In this document: one piece after another, positions 18,949 to 26,266 of the stretch
Layout of the letters: each line of letters begins with the position of its first letter
Numbering within the stretch: position 1 is the first letter of the stretch
Source: Helicobacter burdigaliensis
GTDB lineage: Bacteria > Campylobacterota > Campylobacteria > Campylobacterales > Helicobacteraceae
Length of the DNA: 64,000 bases
Reading direction: 5' to 3'
NCBI RefSeq assembly: GCF_003670295.1
Contig: NZ_QXJG01000005.1
Coordinates: 1-64,000 of the forward strand
Position numbers and translations under genes: made by a program
Notes under the pieces: generated by a model
Told to the model about the DNA's origin: nothing
The model's database searches: none
The model's input: the letters and a program-made list of their open reading frames with translations, nothing else

Positions 18949-19691
18949 GTGGAGCAGTAGAAAATAGCGGAAGAGAACTAACTATTAGAGTCTTAAAGTT
19001 TGATCCAAATAGTGCGGTTTCTAAACCTCACTTTAAAGAATACAAACTCAAAGAAGCACATTCTATGACAATCTTTATTGTTTTAAATATGATTAGAGAA
19101 CAATATGATTCTGATCTTTCTTTTGACTTTGTATGCCGTGCTGGAATTTGTGGAAGTTGTGGTATGATGATAAATGGCCGCCCACGCCTTGCTTGTAGAA
19201 CCCTAACAAAAGATTTCCCTGATGGAGTTATCACACTTATGCCACTTCCTGCATTTAAGCTAATTAAAGACTTATCTGTGGATACTGGAAACTGGTTTAA
19301 TGGCATGAGCAAGAGAGTTGAAAGCTGGATTCACGCACAAGAAAAAAGCGAAGAGCATATGAGCCAAATTGAAGAAAGAGTGGAACCTGAAGTAGCACAA
19401 GAAGTTTTTGAACTTGATAGATGTATTGAGTGTGGTTGCTGTATCGCTTCATGTGGAACTAAGCTAATGCGTGAAGACTTTGTGGGTGCTGCTGGATTAA
19501 ATAGAGTAGTAAGATTTATGCTAGACCCTCATGATGAAAGAAGCGATGAGGATTATTATGAACTAGTGGGAGATGATAATGGTGTGTTTGGTTGCATGAG
19601 CTTACTTGCTTGTCATGATGTATGCCCTAAAAATCTGCCATTGCAGAGCAAAATCGCTTATCTAAGACGCAAAATGGCGAGTGTAAAATAA
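18945..19691 (+). CDS. frdB: Fumarate reductase iron-sulfur subunit FrdB
   Basis: FrdB carries electrons from the FrdC hemes to FrdA through three clusters. The plant-type [2Fe-2S] site is seen in [21 protein letters not shown] (written here in its two halves CRAGICGSC and RPRLAC), and the [4Fe-4S]/[3Fe-4S] sites in [24 protein letters not shown]. The length of 248 aa is standard. It ends the operon and is followed by a 10-bp perfect hairpin and then tRNA-Ser. Confidence 0.97.
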   Translation: MSGAVENSGRELTIRVLKFDPNSAVSKPHFKEYKLKEAHSMTIFIVLNMIREQYDSDLSFDFVCRAGICGSCGMMINGRPRLACRTLTKDFPDGVITLMPLPAFKLIKDLSVDTGNWFNGMSKRVESWIHAQEKSEEHMSQIEERVEPEVAQEVFELDRCIECGCCIASCGTKLMREDFVGAAGLNRVVRFMLDPHDERSDEDYYELVGDDNGVFGCMSLLACHDVCPKNLPLQSKIAYLRRKMASVK

Positions 19692-19716
19692 TTTAAATCC
19701 CTTTTTGGGATTTAAA
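19692..19716 (+). terminator. Terminator of the frd operon
   Basis: A perfect 10-bp stem TTTAAATCCC/GGGATTTAAA with a T5 loop directly follows the frdB stop. A T-rich stretch (AACTTCTTTT) follows. It is strongly placed to end frdCAB transcription. Confidence 0.6.
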
Positions 19717-19768
19717 AACTTCTTTTAATCTTTTAAATGCTAGAATTCTGCTTTTATTTTTCTTTCAT

Positions 19769-19856
19769 AGAGAGGTGTCCGAGTGGTTGAAGGAGCACGC
19801 CTGGAACGCGTGTAAGGTGCAAGCCTTCGAGGGTTCGAATCCCTTCCTCTCTGCCA
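19769..19856 (+). tRNA. tRNA-Ser (GGA)
   Basis: This is a class II tRNA of 88 nt with encoded CCA. The acceptor stem AGAGAGG/CCTCTCT is perfect, the anticodon GGA sits in CTGGAAC, the variable arm is long as expected for serine, and the T-loop is GTTCGAATC. Such tRNA-Ser genes are common integration sites, and an accessory-looking segment lies immediately downstream. Confidence 0.95.
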
Positions 19857-19951
19857 CAATTACTTACTTTAACCTTTCAAAGATTGCAACAAATCATTTT
19901 TTAAAAATCATAAAATACTAAAAAATTATAAAGATATATTTTTATATATGA

Positions 19952-19957
19952 TATAAT
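19952..19957 (+). promoter_or_regulatory. -10 box of the EexN-like gene
   Basis: A perfect TATAAT 31 bp before the ATG at 19989, in a very AT-rich stretch after tRNA-Ser. No -35 is evident. Confidence 0.5.
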
Positions 19958-19988
19958 GCCAACCCAAAATATTAAAAAGGAGCATTCT

Positions 19989-20249
19989 ATGAAAAATGTA
20001 ATCAAATTAGGTTTATTAGGTGCGGTTATTGCTGGAGTTTTCTCTGCTTGTTCTTCAGAGCCAAAGAGTGTGCAATACTATGAAGATCCAAAAAACGCTA
20101 AAGAATTGGAAGCTAAAATTGAAGAATGCAAAAAGAATGCTAATTCTGCCCAAACTGATACAGAATGTGCGAATGCTTACAAAGCACAATATTCCAAATC
20201 ACTCAAAAAAGAGCCATTAGATCCTTCAGAATTTTTTAAGAAGAAATAA
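19989..20249 (+). CDS. EexN-like small lipoprotein
   Basis: This is an 86-aa lipoprotein whose lipobox FSAC places the modified cysteine at residue 21. The mature part (YYEDPKNAKELEAKIEEC, then TDTECANAYKAQ) fits the EexN family of small lipoproteins, encoded in VirB/Tra-type conjugation loci and related to entry exclusion. EexN hallmarks visible are the D-P/N spacing, the pair of cysteines about 15 residues apart, and the C-x-NA ending. I start at the ATG at 19989, which has AAAAAGGAGC upstream. No conjugation genes lie alongside, so this is an orphan. The next tiny frame starts in its stop codon (TAATG). The family call is by eye. Confidence 0.7.
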   Translation: MKNVIKLGLLGAVIAGVFSACSSEPKSVQYYEDPKNAKELEAKIEECKKNANSAQTDTECANAYKAQYSKSLKKEPLDPSEFFKKK

Positions 20250-20332
20250 TGAAACTATTTCAAACTTTGAGCGAAAGCATACAACAAATCATTGATGCAA
20301 TAAGACAAGTAGGCACAAAAGAATCTATATAA
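20249..20332 (+). pseudogene. 27-codon frame overlapping the EexN-like stop; possible gene stump
   Basis: The ATG overlaps the preceding TAA (TAATG), which is the arrangement of a translationally coupled operon gene. The 27-aa product begins MKLFQTLSESIQQIIDAI, amphipathic and like the N-terminal helix of a larger protein, then ends early. In conjugative loci eexN is often followed by a virB6/trbL gene, so this could be the stump of one. It could also be a chance frame. Confidence 0.3.
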
Positions 20333-20366
20333 AAAGCTAAAGAATAAAATAAATTTGACACTTACT

Positions 20367-20412
20367 AAATATTAAGGCTCTTAAGCTAAAACTAAGAAAT
20401 GCCTTAATATTT
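20367..20412 (+). terminator. Long-loop hairpin after the EexN-like gene
   Basis: A perfect 12-bp inverted repeat AAATATTAAGGC/GCCTTAATATTT has a 22-nt spacer and is followed by TTAAAATTA. It lies between the EexN-like gene and the convergent membrane-protein gene, so it could terminate both. Confidence 0.45.
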
Positions 20413-20446
20413 TTAAAATTAACTTAAAGGCAATATTAAAGATTCT

Positions 20447-20731
20447 TCATTGCAAAAGGCTTAATTCTTTTTCTTTCAAAATCTCTTTATATTTTCTTAT
20501 GCCTCTAAGAGTATCAAACAAACCTATTAATCCTATGACAAAGATTATAAACAACAAAGAATAATCTTGAAAGAAAACTAAAATATCCTCATAAACAAAA
20601 AATTTAAAAGAAAGAATTAAAAAGCTTATAAAACTTAAAGTTATCATAAACATTAAATCAAAATATAATTTTTCTAAAGTATTAAGCTTATTAGATCTTA
20701 AACACTTCAAAAGAATATTTTTAACTTTCAC
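20447..20731 (-). CDS. Small two-helix membrane protein, unknown function
   Basis: This 94-aa protein has a basic N-terminus (MKVKNILLKCLRSNKLN), two clear hydrophobic segments (about 28-48 and 55-73) and a charged C-terminal helix rich in Lys/Glu. I recognise no family. It lies on the opposite strand to the EexN-like gene, in the accessory segment downstream of tRNA-Ser. Base composition is as AT-rich as the surrounding non-coding DNA, so its status as a real gene is moderately supported, mainly by its clean membrane topology. Confidence 0.5.
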   Translation of the reverse strand: MKVKNILLKCLRSNKLNTLEKLYFDLMFMITLSFISFLILSFKFFVYEDILVFFQDYSLLFIIFVIGLIGLFDTLRGIRKYKEILKEKELSLLQ

Positions 20732-20891
20732 TCTCTTTCTCCATTTTTTACTTTCTGTGATATTATACTAAAACAATAAATTATTTTTATCATTTTTTAT
20801 TAAAACTTCTCTTTTGGAGTTATTTAAAATCGCTATTGTTACGATTTTTTATAAAAGTTCAAAAATTTTTAATTTTTGATTTACCGAATCC

Positions 20892-20907
20892 CCATTCGTA
20901 AGAATGG
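20892..20907. repeat. Short hairpin upstream of the repeat array
   Basis: A perfect 6-bp stem CCATTC/GAATGG with a GTAA tetraloop lies 48 bp before the first 17-bp repeat. It could be a weak terminator for either strand. No other feature is seen between 20732 and 20950. Confidence 0.3.
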
Positions 20908-20954
20908 TGTTCTAAATTTTAAATTATTTAATATAATTTAAAATATTTAGGAAC

Positions 20955-21252
20955 TATTATATGTATGTCAAAACCTATTATATGTATGTCAAAAAGTATT
21001 CTATCTATGTCAATTTTTTCACTTAATTAGTGCCTTTAGGGGCAAATTTTGTTGACATACATATAATAAACTATTCTATCTATGTCAATTTTATTGTTTT
21101 AAAAAATATTTTTTACATAGATATAATAAATATTGACATACATATAATACTTTTACTATAATTCTTTATATAAAGTTGATGATTTTTTCAAAAACTATTA
21201 TATTTATGTCAATTTTTGAATGAAAATCAGCCAAGTATTATATTTATGTCAA
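20955..21252. repeat. Array of nine 17-bp repeats in both orientations
   Basis: Nine copies of TATTATATNTATGTCAA lie within 298 bp. Forward copies start at 20955, 20976, 20997, 21072, 21196 and 21236; reverse copies (TTGACATA...) start at 21052, 21112 and 21133. Four copies are identical 17-mers with G at the variable position (20955, 20976, 21052, 21133), two have C there and C at position 5 (20997, 21072), two have T (21196, 21236), and the copy at 21112 has C plus one mismatch. Start-to-start steps cluster at 20-21 bp or multiples (21, 21, 20, 40, 21, 63, 40), that is, about two helical turns. This looks like an array of binding sites for one DNA-binding protein: plasmid-type iterons or an operator cluster. 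The last copy ends 22 bp before the start of a truncated hicB. Confidence 0.85.
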
Positions 21253-21274
21253 TAAATTCTGTAAGGAACATCAA

Positions 21275-21376
21275 ATGCTATTGAATGTTATTATTGAAAA
21301 AGATCAAGATGGGTATTTTGCACGCATTTTAGAGCTTGAAGGTTGTGTTTCACAAGGTAATACCAAGGTCACATAA
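21275..21376 (+). pseudogene. Truncated HicB-type antitoxin gene
   Basis: A good ribosome site (AAGGAA) precedes a 33-codon frame reading MLLNVIIEKDQDGYFA, RILELEGCVSQGNT. This is the typical N-terminal half-fold of HicB antitoxins (beta strand, D-x-DG-YFA, then the G-C-x-S-x-G-x-T turn). Complete HicB proteins continue with a helix and usually a C-terminal DNA-binding domain. Here a stop follows after KVT, and no continuation is found in other frames. There is no hicA toxin next to it. It is most likely a remnant of a lost toxin-antitoxin locus. Confidence 0.7.
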
Positions 21377-21406
21377 AATCAGCATAACACCTACTTAAAA
21401 TTCATT

Positions 21407-21440
21407 AAAAGTTTAGCGCAAATCGCCAAACTTTTAATTT
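21407..21440 (+). terminator. Terminator after the hicB remnant
   Basis: A 12-bp stem AAAAGTTTAGCG/CGCCAAACTTTT with one mismatch and a CAAAT loop is followed by AATTTTT. The symmetric A/T flanks suggest it can act on both strands, including for the incoming tonB transcript. Confidence 0.6.
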
Positions 21441-21550
21441 TTAGCTTTTAAAACCAATTTTCTTTAAATATAAACATTTTTATTCATAATTGGCAAGGTC
21501 ATATGCTTCCTTCAATCCATAAAACTAGAAAATTACAAATATTATTTTGT

Positions 21551-22276
21551 TCACCCTTGCCTTAAATTATATTCAATAGGGATTCTTATAATCACATCTT
21601 TTTTGGGTGCTGGAAAAGAATAGGAAGCTTTTTTTATTGTTTTAATGGAAGAGTTATCCAAAATTGCATGTGTTGAGCCTTTAATCACACGGATATCCTC
21701 TACTCCACCGCCTCCTAAAAGTTTAAATTCCACTAGCACAACCCCAACAGCCCTCATCATTCTAGCTTTTCTTGGATAGTCTAAATTCGCATCAATGGCT
21801 TGCTTAATCGCAATTAAAAATGGATCATTATTTTTGCCAAAAGTTAGCACCGAGCTACTTTTTTGGCTGACATTTGGCGTATGGTTTGCTTGTGCGGTTT
21901 GTTCTGTCGTTTGTGGCTGTGGCTTCTCATTTGTAGCCATTTTAGGCTCTGCTCTTTGCTTTACAATCGGCTTGTTTTGAGGCTTTGGCTTTGCTATGGG
22001 TTTTACGATAGGCTTTTGAATGGGCTTAATAATAGGCTTTTCTTCAATGGGCTTTGGCTTAGCCATTTCTTGAGCTTTGGGGGCTTGTGTTTGCTTAGAC
22101 TCACTAAATTGCTTTAAAGAAATTGCAAGAGTAGTTGTCTGCAAACCTACATCTTTAGGGATAAAATGCCTTTGTGCCAAAAAAATTAGCATAAAAATCC
22201 CAAAATAAATCCCACAAGAAATCAAAAAAGAAACCTCTGTGCTATTGTTTTTTGGTTGCAATACTAAAGTTTTCAT
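21551..22276 (-). CDS. tonB: TonB energy-transducing protein
   Basis: TonB couples the proton-motive force harvested by ExbB/ExbD to outer-membrane receptors for iron and other ligands. The N-terminal membrane anchor is at about 17-36 (FLISCGIYFGIFMLIFLA). A long Pro/Lys-rich spacer (about 60-115, repeated KPI and KPIVKPI units) spans the periplasm. The C-terminal TonB domain includes YPRKARMMRAVGVVLVEFKL and the VIRIPIEY-like end. The length of 241 aa is normal. Its ATG, preceded by AAGGAAA, lies 35 bp inside the end of exbD, an unusually long overlap, so its translation is probably coupled to exbD. Confidence 0.92.
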   Translation of the reverse strand: MKTLVLQPKNNSTEVSFLISCGIYFGIFMLIFLAQRHFIPKDVGLQTTTLAISLKQFSESKQTQAPKAQEMAKPKPIEEKPIIKPIQKPIVKPIAKPKPQNKPIVKQRAEPKMATNEKPQPQTTEQTAQANHTPNVSQKSSSVLTFGKNNDPFLIAIKQAIDANLDYPRKARMMRAVGVVLVEFKLLGGGGVEDIRVIKGSTHAILDNSSIKTIKKASYSFPAPKKDVIIRIPIEYNLRQG

Positions 22277-22625
22277 GCGAATTTCCTTTTAAAATATCAA
22301 TAATTTGTATAAAGTTTTCAAATCTAGCATCTTTATCACTCCTTAACTCTACTAAAGTTTTTGGACTAATAGCGCTTAAGCCCTCTCTTAGCTCTTCTAG
22401 TGAAACTTCCCTATCATCTAAATAGATTCTATCCTCTTTGCTGATTAAAATTTGCACCTTTTTTTCATCTTTTTGTTCTTGTGCTGAACTTGCCTTTGGA
22501 AGCTCTATTTGTATTTTTCCTTGTGCTATAAAGGTAGATATACTTAAAACTATGGCAAGCAACACAAGCATAATATCAATAAAAGGGACAATATTTAGCG
22601 ATTCATTTTTAGGGATTTTAATCAT
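22242..22625 (-). CDS. exbD: Biopolymer transport protein ExbD
   Basis: ExbD forms the TonB motor with ExbB. A single N-terminal membrane helix (about 11-31) carries the essential aspartate in [12 protein letters not shown] (Asp17 region), and the remainder is a periplasmic ExbD/TolR domain. The length of 127 aa is typical. It overlaps exbB by 8 bp and tonB by 35 bp, giving the order exbB-exbD-tonB on the minus strand. Confidence 0.93.
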   Translation of the reverse strand: MIKIPKNESLNIVPFIDIMLVLLAIVLSISTFIAQGKIQIELPKASSAQEQKDEKKVQILISKEDRIYLDDREVSLEELREGLSAISPKTLVELRSDKDARFENFIQIIDILKGNSHENFSIATKKQ

Positions 22626-23052
22626 TTTTAACCTCTTGCTTATAGCGATTGCTTAAAAGCGTGATTTTCCTATAAAGTCCATTGTATGCGATAAGTGTAG
22701 GTATAGCGACAGCCAAACCAAGTGCAGTAGCTTTCAAAGCTAGAGATAATCCTGTCATAATTCCTTTAGTATCAATAGAGCCACTAAGCCCCATATCATA
22801 AAAAGTAATCATAATCCCAACAACCGTTCCCAAAAGCCCTACATAAGGAGCATTTGAGTAAATTATATAAAGCGTAGTGAGATTTTTTGTAATCGCATCT
22901 TCAAAAGCTTCCTGCGTCGGATAATCTTGTAAATTTACCTTAGAAAAAAACAACACACGCTCGATACTAAACCACAATGCTATAAAACCCATTAAACCTA
23001 AAATTCCAAAAATAGCATAATCCACACTCTCTTTTAAAAATTCCATATCCAC
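22618..23052 (-). CDS. exbB: Biopolymer transport protein ExbB (short form)
   Basis: ExbB is the proton-channel scaffold of the TonB motor. The 144-aa protein has three membrane helices, with the MotA/TolQ/ExbB signature in [18 protein letters not shown] (about 67-85) and [19 protein letters not shown] (about 100-118), including the proton-path Thr residues. It is shorter than E. coli ExbB because the N-terminal extension is missing, as in other Helicobacter. It is first in the operon, with Fur-like sequences upstream. Confidence 0.92.
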   Translation of the reverse strand: MDMEFLKESVDYAIFGILGLMGFIALWFSIERVLFFSKVNLQDYPTQEAFEDAITKNLTTLYIIYSNAPYVGLLGTVVGIMITFYDMGLSGSIDTKGIMTGLSLALKATALGLAVAIPTLIAYNGLYRKITLLSNRYKQEVKND

Positions 23053-23070
23053 TTATTCCTTAAATAAAAA

Positions 23071-23115
23071 TTGTTATCACTATTATAACAAAAAAATATT
23101 GATAATGAGAAATAT
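23071..23115 (-). promoter_or_regulatory. Putative Fur-binding region upstream of exbB
   Basis: The inverted repeat TTGTTAT-N7-ATAACAA (23071-23091) and the adjacent TATTGATAATGAGAAATA (23098-23115) resemble Fur boxes, which are rich in GATAAT units. They lie 19-63 bp upstream of the exbB start. Iron repression of exbB-exbD-tonB is usual. The match is by eye only. Confidence 0.45.
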
Positions 23116-23153
23116 TTTTAGAATTTTTATTTTTAAATTTTAAAATATCAAAT

Positions 23154-23741
23154 TTAAAATTCAAAAGAAGGTTGTAAAAGGGATTTAATCTTATAAGTTT
23201 TACGATGCACTTCACACATTCCATATTCTAAAATAGCTTCAATATGAGCCTTAGAGCCATACCCTTTATTTTTAGCAAACTGATATTGTGGATAGATTTC
23301 ATCTAGTTTTTGCATTTGCATATCTTTTGCATTCTTTGCTAAAATACTAGCCGCACTAATGGCTTTAATCTTATCATCTCCTTTAATTAAAGCTTGTAGA
23401 TTCTTCACACCAAAAGTAGAATTCCCATCAAAAACATAGACTTTTGCACTTATATTTTCTAAAATCTCTTCTAAAGCACTTTTAATGGAATAGCTTAGCC
23501 CTTTTGCATCAATTAAATCCGCACTTCTTTCTACGAGATGATAAATTGCATATTTTTTAATCAGTGGCGCTAAAGCATCTCTTTTATTTTGTGTAAGCTT
23601 CTTAGAATCTTTTAGCTCTCCCCTTAACTCTTGTGGAAAATCCTCTCCCAACACCACTCCACACATAAACATAGAACCCGCTAACGATCCTCTTCCTGCC
23701 TCATCTATACCGCAAACCAAAGAATCCTCTAAAATTTCCAT
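23154..23741 (-). CDS. rnhB: Ribonuclease HII
   Basis: RNase HII removes RNA primers and ribonucleotides from DNA. The hallmark CGIDEAGRGSLAGS carries the first catalytic Asp-Glu pair at about residues 11-12. Further features are DSKKLTQNKR, VFDGNSTFG and the C-terminal GYGSKAH segment that contacts the RNA-DNA junction. I start at the ATG at 23741 (195 aa), immediately before MEILEDS, because an upstream in-frame ATG at 23864 would add 41 basic residues lacking family similarity. It is monocistronic and divergent from pgbA. Confidence 0.92.
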   Translation of the reverse strand: MEILEDSLVCGIDEAGRGSLAGSMFMCGVVLGEDFPQELRGELKDSKKLTQNKRDALAPLIKKYAIYHLVERSADLIDAKGLSYSIKSALEEILENISAKVYVFDGNSTFGVKNLQALIKGDDKIKAISAASILAKNAKDMQMQKLDEIYPQYQFAKNKGYGSKAHIEAILEYGMCEVHRKTYKIKSLLQPSFEF

Positions 23742-23872
23742 TCTCCACTCTTTAACATTTTTAAAATTAATAATATTCAACCCTTGAATTATATAAATTC
23801 TCCCCTTATTTCTTCTCCATATTTTTCTAGCAATCTTTAAAATAATCTTGCAACTTTTAAGCAAAAATAATC

Positions 23873-23878
23873 TATAAT
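23873..23878 (+). promoter_or_regulatory. -10 box of the pgbA-glcD pair
   Basis: TATAAT (in TCTATAATCG) lies 28 bp before the pgbA ATG in the divergent gap with rnhB. Confidence 0.45.
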
Positions 23879-23905
23879 CGTGAAATTTTAATTGTTTTAA
23901 GGGCT

Positions 23906-24727
23906 ATGATGAAGCGATTATTTTTTATCTTTTTTTTGATTTGTTCTTACTTTTCTTTAGGTTTTGGCGCGCCTTTTGGCAATAGACTTGCTGTGCCTAT
24001 TATTGAAATTGATTCACAAAATCCAAATCTTGCCTATGTTCCTGCATTTGATTTAAAAGTAGGAGAAAGTGGGGAGATTATCCGCTGGTTTGATAAAGAG
24101 CATTCTGGAATTGTTGCAAGAGCGGCTGTTATTGAAGTAAAAGATGGGAGAGCAAAAGTTGCTTTTGAAAGCCATCAAGGATTAAATCAAGATGCATTTC
24201 CTATGCCACTTTTAACTCCCCAAAAAAATGATGAAGTAATCTTTAGAACCTTTAATGATCGTGCTTTTTTAATCGCACCCAACCAAGAAATCTATGATAA
24301 AATCCAATCTGCTTACCCTGAAATCACTTGGCTTCACCCTGATCTTTTTGCAGCTTATCTAATGGATCTTGGGCATCTTGCACCCGTAAAAGGAGATTTT
24401 AGAAATATTTGCTCACAATATTCTGCTGGAGTTGTTTATATTGTAAATCTTAATGAAGGGCAAGCACTTGATTGCCAAACTTTTAGCCTTATTAAAAAGG
24501 ATTATATCACAGGACGCGTAGCTCCAAAAGATCGTATGCGTCCCTTCTACTCACGCATAGGAAATGCTAATCAAGACTGGTTTACTTATCTAGTAAGCGG
24601 TATAAGCGTAAATGACTACTATCTTTATTATCAAGCCCTTTTAAAAGGAGAGATTGAAGATTCTGATGCGACTTTCTTTGGAAAAATCACAAGATATTTT
24701 AAAGAAACCCTTAAAAGTAATTTCTAA
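23906..24727 (+). CDS. pgbA: PgbA-like protein with plasminogen-binding N-terminal domain
   Basis: A signal peptide (about 1-21, ending before APFGNRL) leads into a domain shared with the H. pylori plasminogen-binding surface proteins PgbA/PgbB. The start RLAVPIIEIDSQNPNLAYVP and the following VGESGEIIRWFDKEHSGIVARA are the characteristic block. At 273 aa it is much shorter than PgbA of H. pylori (about 450 aa), so the lysine-rich C-terminal region tied to plasminogen binding there is missing. Binding here is therefore doubtful. The linkage to glcD, 18 bp downstream, matches the H. pylori order HP0508-HP0509, which supports orthology. Confidence 0.8.
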   Translation: MMKRLFFIFFLICSYFSLGFGAPFGNRLAVPIIEIDSQNPNLAYVPAFDLKVGESGEIIRWFDKEHSGIVARAAVIEVKDGRAKVAFESHQGLNQDAFPMPLLTPQKNDEVIFRTFNDRAFLIAPNQEIYDKIQSAYPEITWLHPDLFAAYLMDLGHLAPVKGDFRNICSQYSAGVVYIVNLNEGQALDCQTFSLIKKDYITGRVAPKDRMRPFYSRIGNANQDWFTYLVSGISVNDYYLYYQALLKGEIEDSDATFFGKITRYFKETLKSNF

Positions 24728-24745
24728 AATCTAAAGGCACAAGTA

Positions 24746-26125
24746 ATGACAACGCAAAATTTTGAAGATTTAGTGCAAATTGTAGGCAAAGAAGACTGCT
24801 TTAATGACAAAGCACATTTAAGTGCTTATTGTTATGATGCAACAAAAGAGAGAAAATATCCTGAATGCGTGATTTTTCCGCATAATGAAGAAGAAGTAAG
24901 TAAAATCTTAAAATATTGCAATACGCATAAAATCCCTATAATTCCACGCGGTGCTGGAAGCGGATTTACTGGAGGAGCTTTAGCTGTTAATGGTGGTGTG
25001 GTTTTAGCCTTAGAAAAGCATATGAATAAAATCTTAGAAATTGATATGGAAAATATGGTAGCACGCGTAGAACCTGGGGTTGTTAATATGCAACTTCAAA
25101 AAGCCGTGGAAGCAGTAAGACTTTTCTACCCACCCGATCCTGCAAGCGAACACTACTCTACTCTAGGGGGCAATGTAAGCGAAAATGCTGGAGGTATGAG
25201 GGCTGCCAAATATGGCATTACAAAAGATTTTGTAATGGCTTTGCGTGCTGTCTTGCCTAATGGAGAGATTATCCGCGCTGGTAAAAAAACTATCAAAGAT
25301 GTCGCTGGATACAACATAGCTGGAATCTTAATTGCAAGTGAAGGCACTCTAGCAGTAATCACTGAAATTACACTAAAACTCCTAAGCAAACCTAAGCTTT
25401 CACAAAGTGCAATGGGTATTTTTCCAAGCATTCAATCTGCTATGAATGCAGTTTATAAAACAATGGCAAGTGGAATTACTCCTGTTGCTATGGAGTTTTT
25501 AGACAATCTTAGCATTAGAGCAGTGGAAGAGAAATTTAAAAAAGGTTTGCCAACAGATGCAGGGGCGATTTTAATCACCGAAGTTGATGGAAATTTACAA
25601 GAAGAAATTGACTTTCAAATCCAAAAAATTGAAGAAAAATTTTATGAAAACGGGGCAAGTAAGTTTATAAAAGCAAATTCCAAAGAAGAAGCGCAAGATT
25701 TATGGTTTGCCAGAAAAAATGCAAGTCCTAGTATCACAATTTATGGCAGTAAAAAGCTTAATGAAGACATCACGGTGCCACGCTCAAAGCTTCCTGAACT
25801 ACTAGAGCGAATCGGAGAAGTTTCTAAAAAATATGGAGTTGTGATTCCTTGTTTTGGACACACTGGTGATGGCAATGTGCATACAAATGTAATGGTAGAT
25901 GGCTCAAAAGAAGAAGAATTAGAAAAAGGACACAAAGCTATAAAAGAAATTTTTGAAATCACCATAGAGCTTGGTGGGACACTAAGCGGAGAGCATGGAA
26001 TAGGACTTTCCAAAGCTCCTTTTATGGAACTAGCCTTTAGCAAAGAGGAAATGGAGCTTTTTAGAAATATTAAAAAAGCTTTTGATCCTAATAATATCTT
26101 AAATCCCGGAAAAATGAATCTTTAA
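24746..26125 (+). CDS. glcD: FAD-linked glycolate/D-lactate oxidase subunit GlcD
   Basis: This is a flavoprotein of the GlcD / D-2-hydroxyacid dehydrogenase family. The N-terminal FAD-binding type-4 domain shows IPIIPRGAGSGFTGGALAVNGG (split here as IPRGAGSGFTGG) near 65-80 and YSTLGGNVSENAGGMRAAKYG near 140-155. The C-terminal FAD-oxidase domain has PCFGHTGDGNVHTN (about 370) and GGTLSGEHGIG (about 415), the metal/substrate histidine motifs. The length of 459 aa is normal. It likely oxidises D-lactate or glycolate and passes electrons to the respiratory chain. Partner glcE/glcF genes are not adjacent. Confidence 0.9.
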   Translation: MTTQNFEDLVQIVGKEDCFNDKAHLSAYCYDATKERKYPECVIFPHNEEEVSKILKYCNTHKIPIIPRGAGSGFTGGALAVNGGVVLALEKHMNKILEIDMENMVARVEPGVVNMQLQKAVEAVRLFYPPDPASEHYSTLGGNVSENAGGMRAAKYGITKDFVMALRAVLPNGEIIRAGKKTIKDVAGYNIAGILIASEGTLAVITEITLKLLSKPKLSQSAMGIFPSIQSAMNAVYKTMASGITPVAMEFLDNLSIRAVEEKFKKGLPTDAGAILITEVDGNLQEEIDFQIQKIEEKFYENGASKFIKANSKEEAQDLWFARKNASPSITIYGSKKLNEDITVPRSKLPELLERIGEVSKKYGVVIPCFGHTGDGNVHTNVMVDGSKEEELEKGHKAIKEIFEITIELGGTLSGEHGIGLSKAPFMELAFSKEEMELFRNIKKAFDPNNILNPGKMNL

Positions 26126-26224
26126 ATATAAATTTATTCTATTGAGCCCTCATATCAATTAAAGGAATTTTTGCAGAAATTACAATGCAATAAGGGCAAA
26201 ATAGCTTAAATTTTATATTATTTA

Positions 26225-26233
26225 TGCTACAAT
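26225..26233 (+). promoter_or_regulatory. Extended -10 of the fabZ operon
   Basis: TGCTACAAT lies 34 bp before the fabZ ATG in the 141-bp gap after glcD and probably starts the fabZ-lpxA-clpX-mreBC transcript. Confidence 0.5.
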
Positions 26234-26266
26234 AAAGTAGATTTTTATTTTTAGGATTCCTTAACA

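Noticed and set aside
20020-20220. 66-codon alternate frame within the EexN-like gene
   Set aside because: It is Lys/Leu-rich, has no ribosome site and overlaps the lipoprotein, whose lipobox and family pattern are clear.
20884-20891. Possible att duplicate of the tRNA-Ser 3' end (CGAATCCC)
   Set aside because: Only 8 bp match the T-arm, and the rest of the 3' end including the acceptor stem is not repeated. No integrase is present in the interval.
20955-21252. CRISPR array
   Set aside because: Repeats are only 17 bp, occur in both orientations, and are separated by as little as 4 bp with no unique spacers of constant length. No cas genes are nearby.
23742-23864. N-terminal extension of RnhB from an upstream ATG
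   Set aside because: The 41 extra residues are basic and unlike RNase HII, and the internal ATG at 23741 gives the normal family N-terminus.
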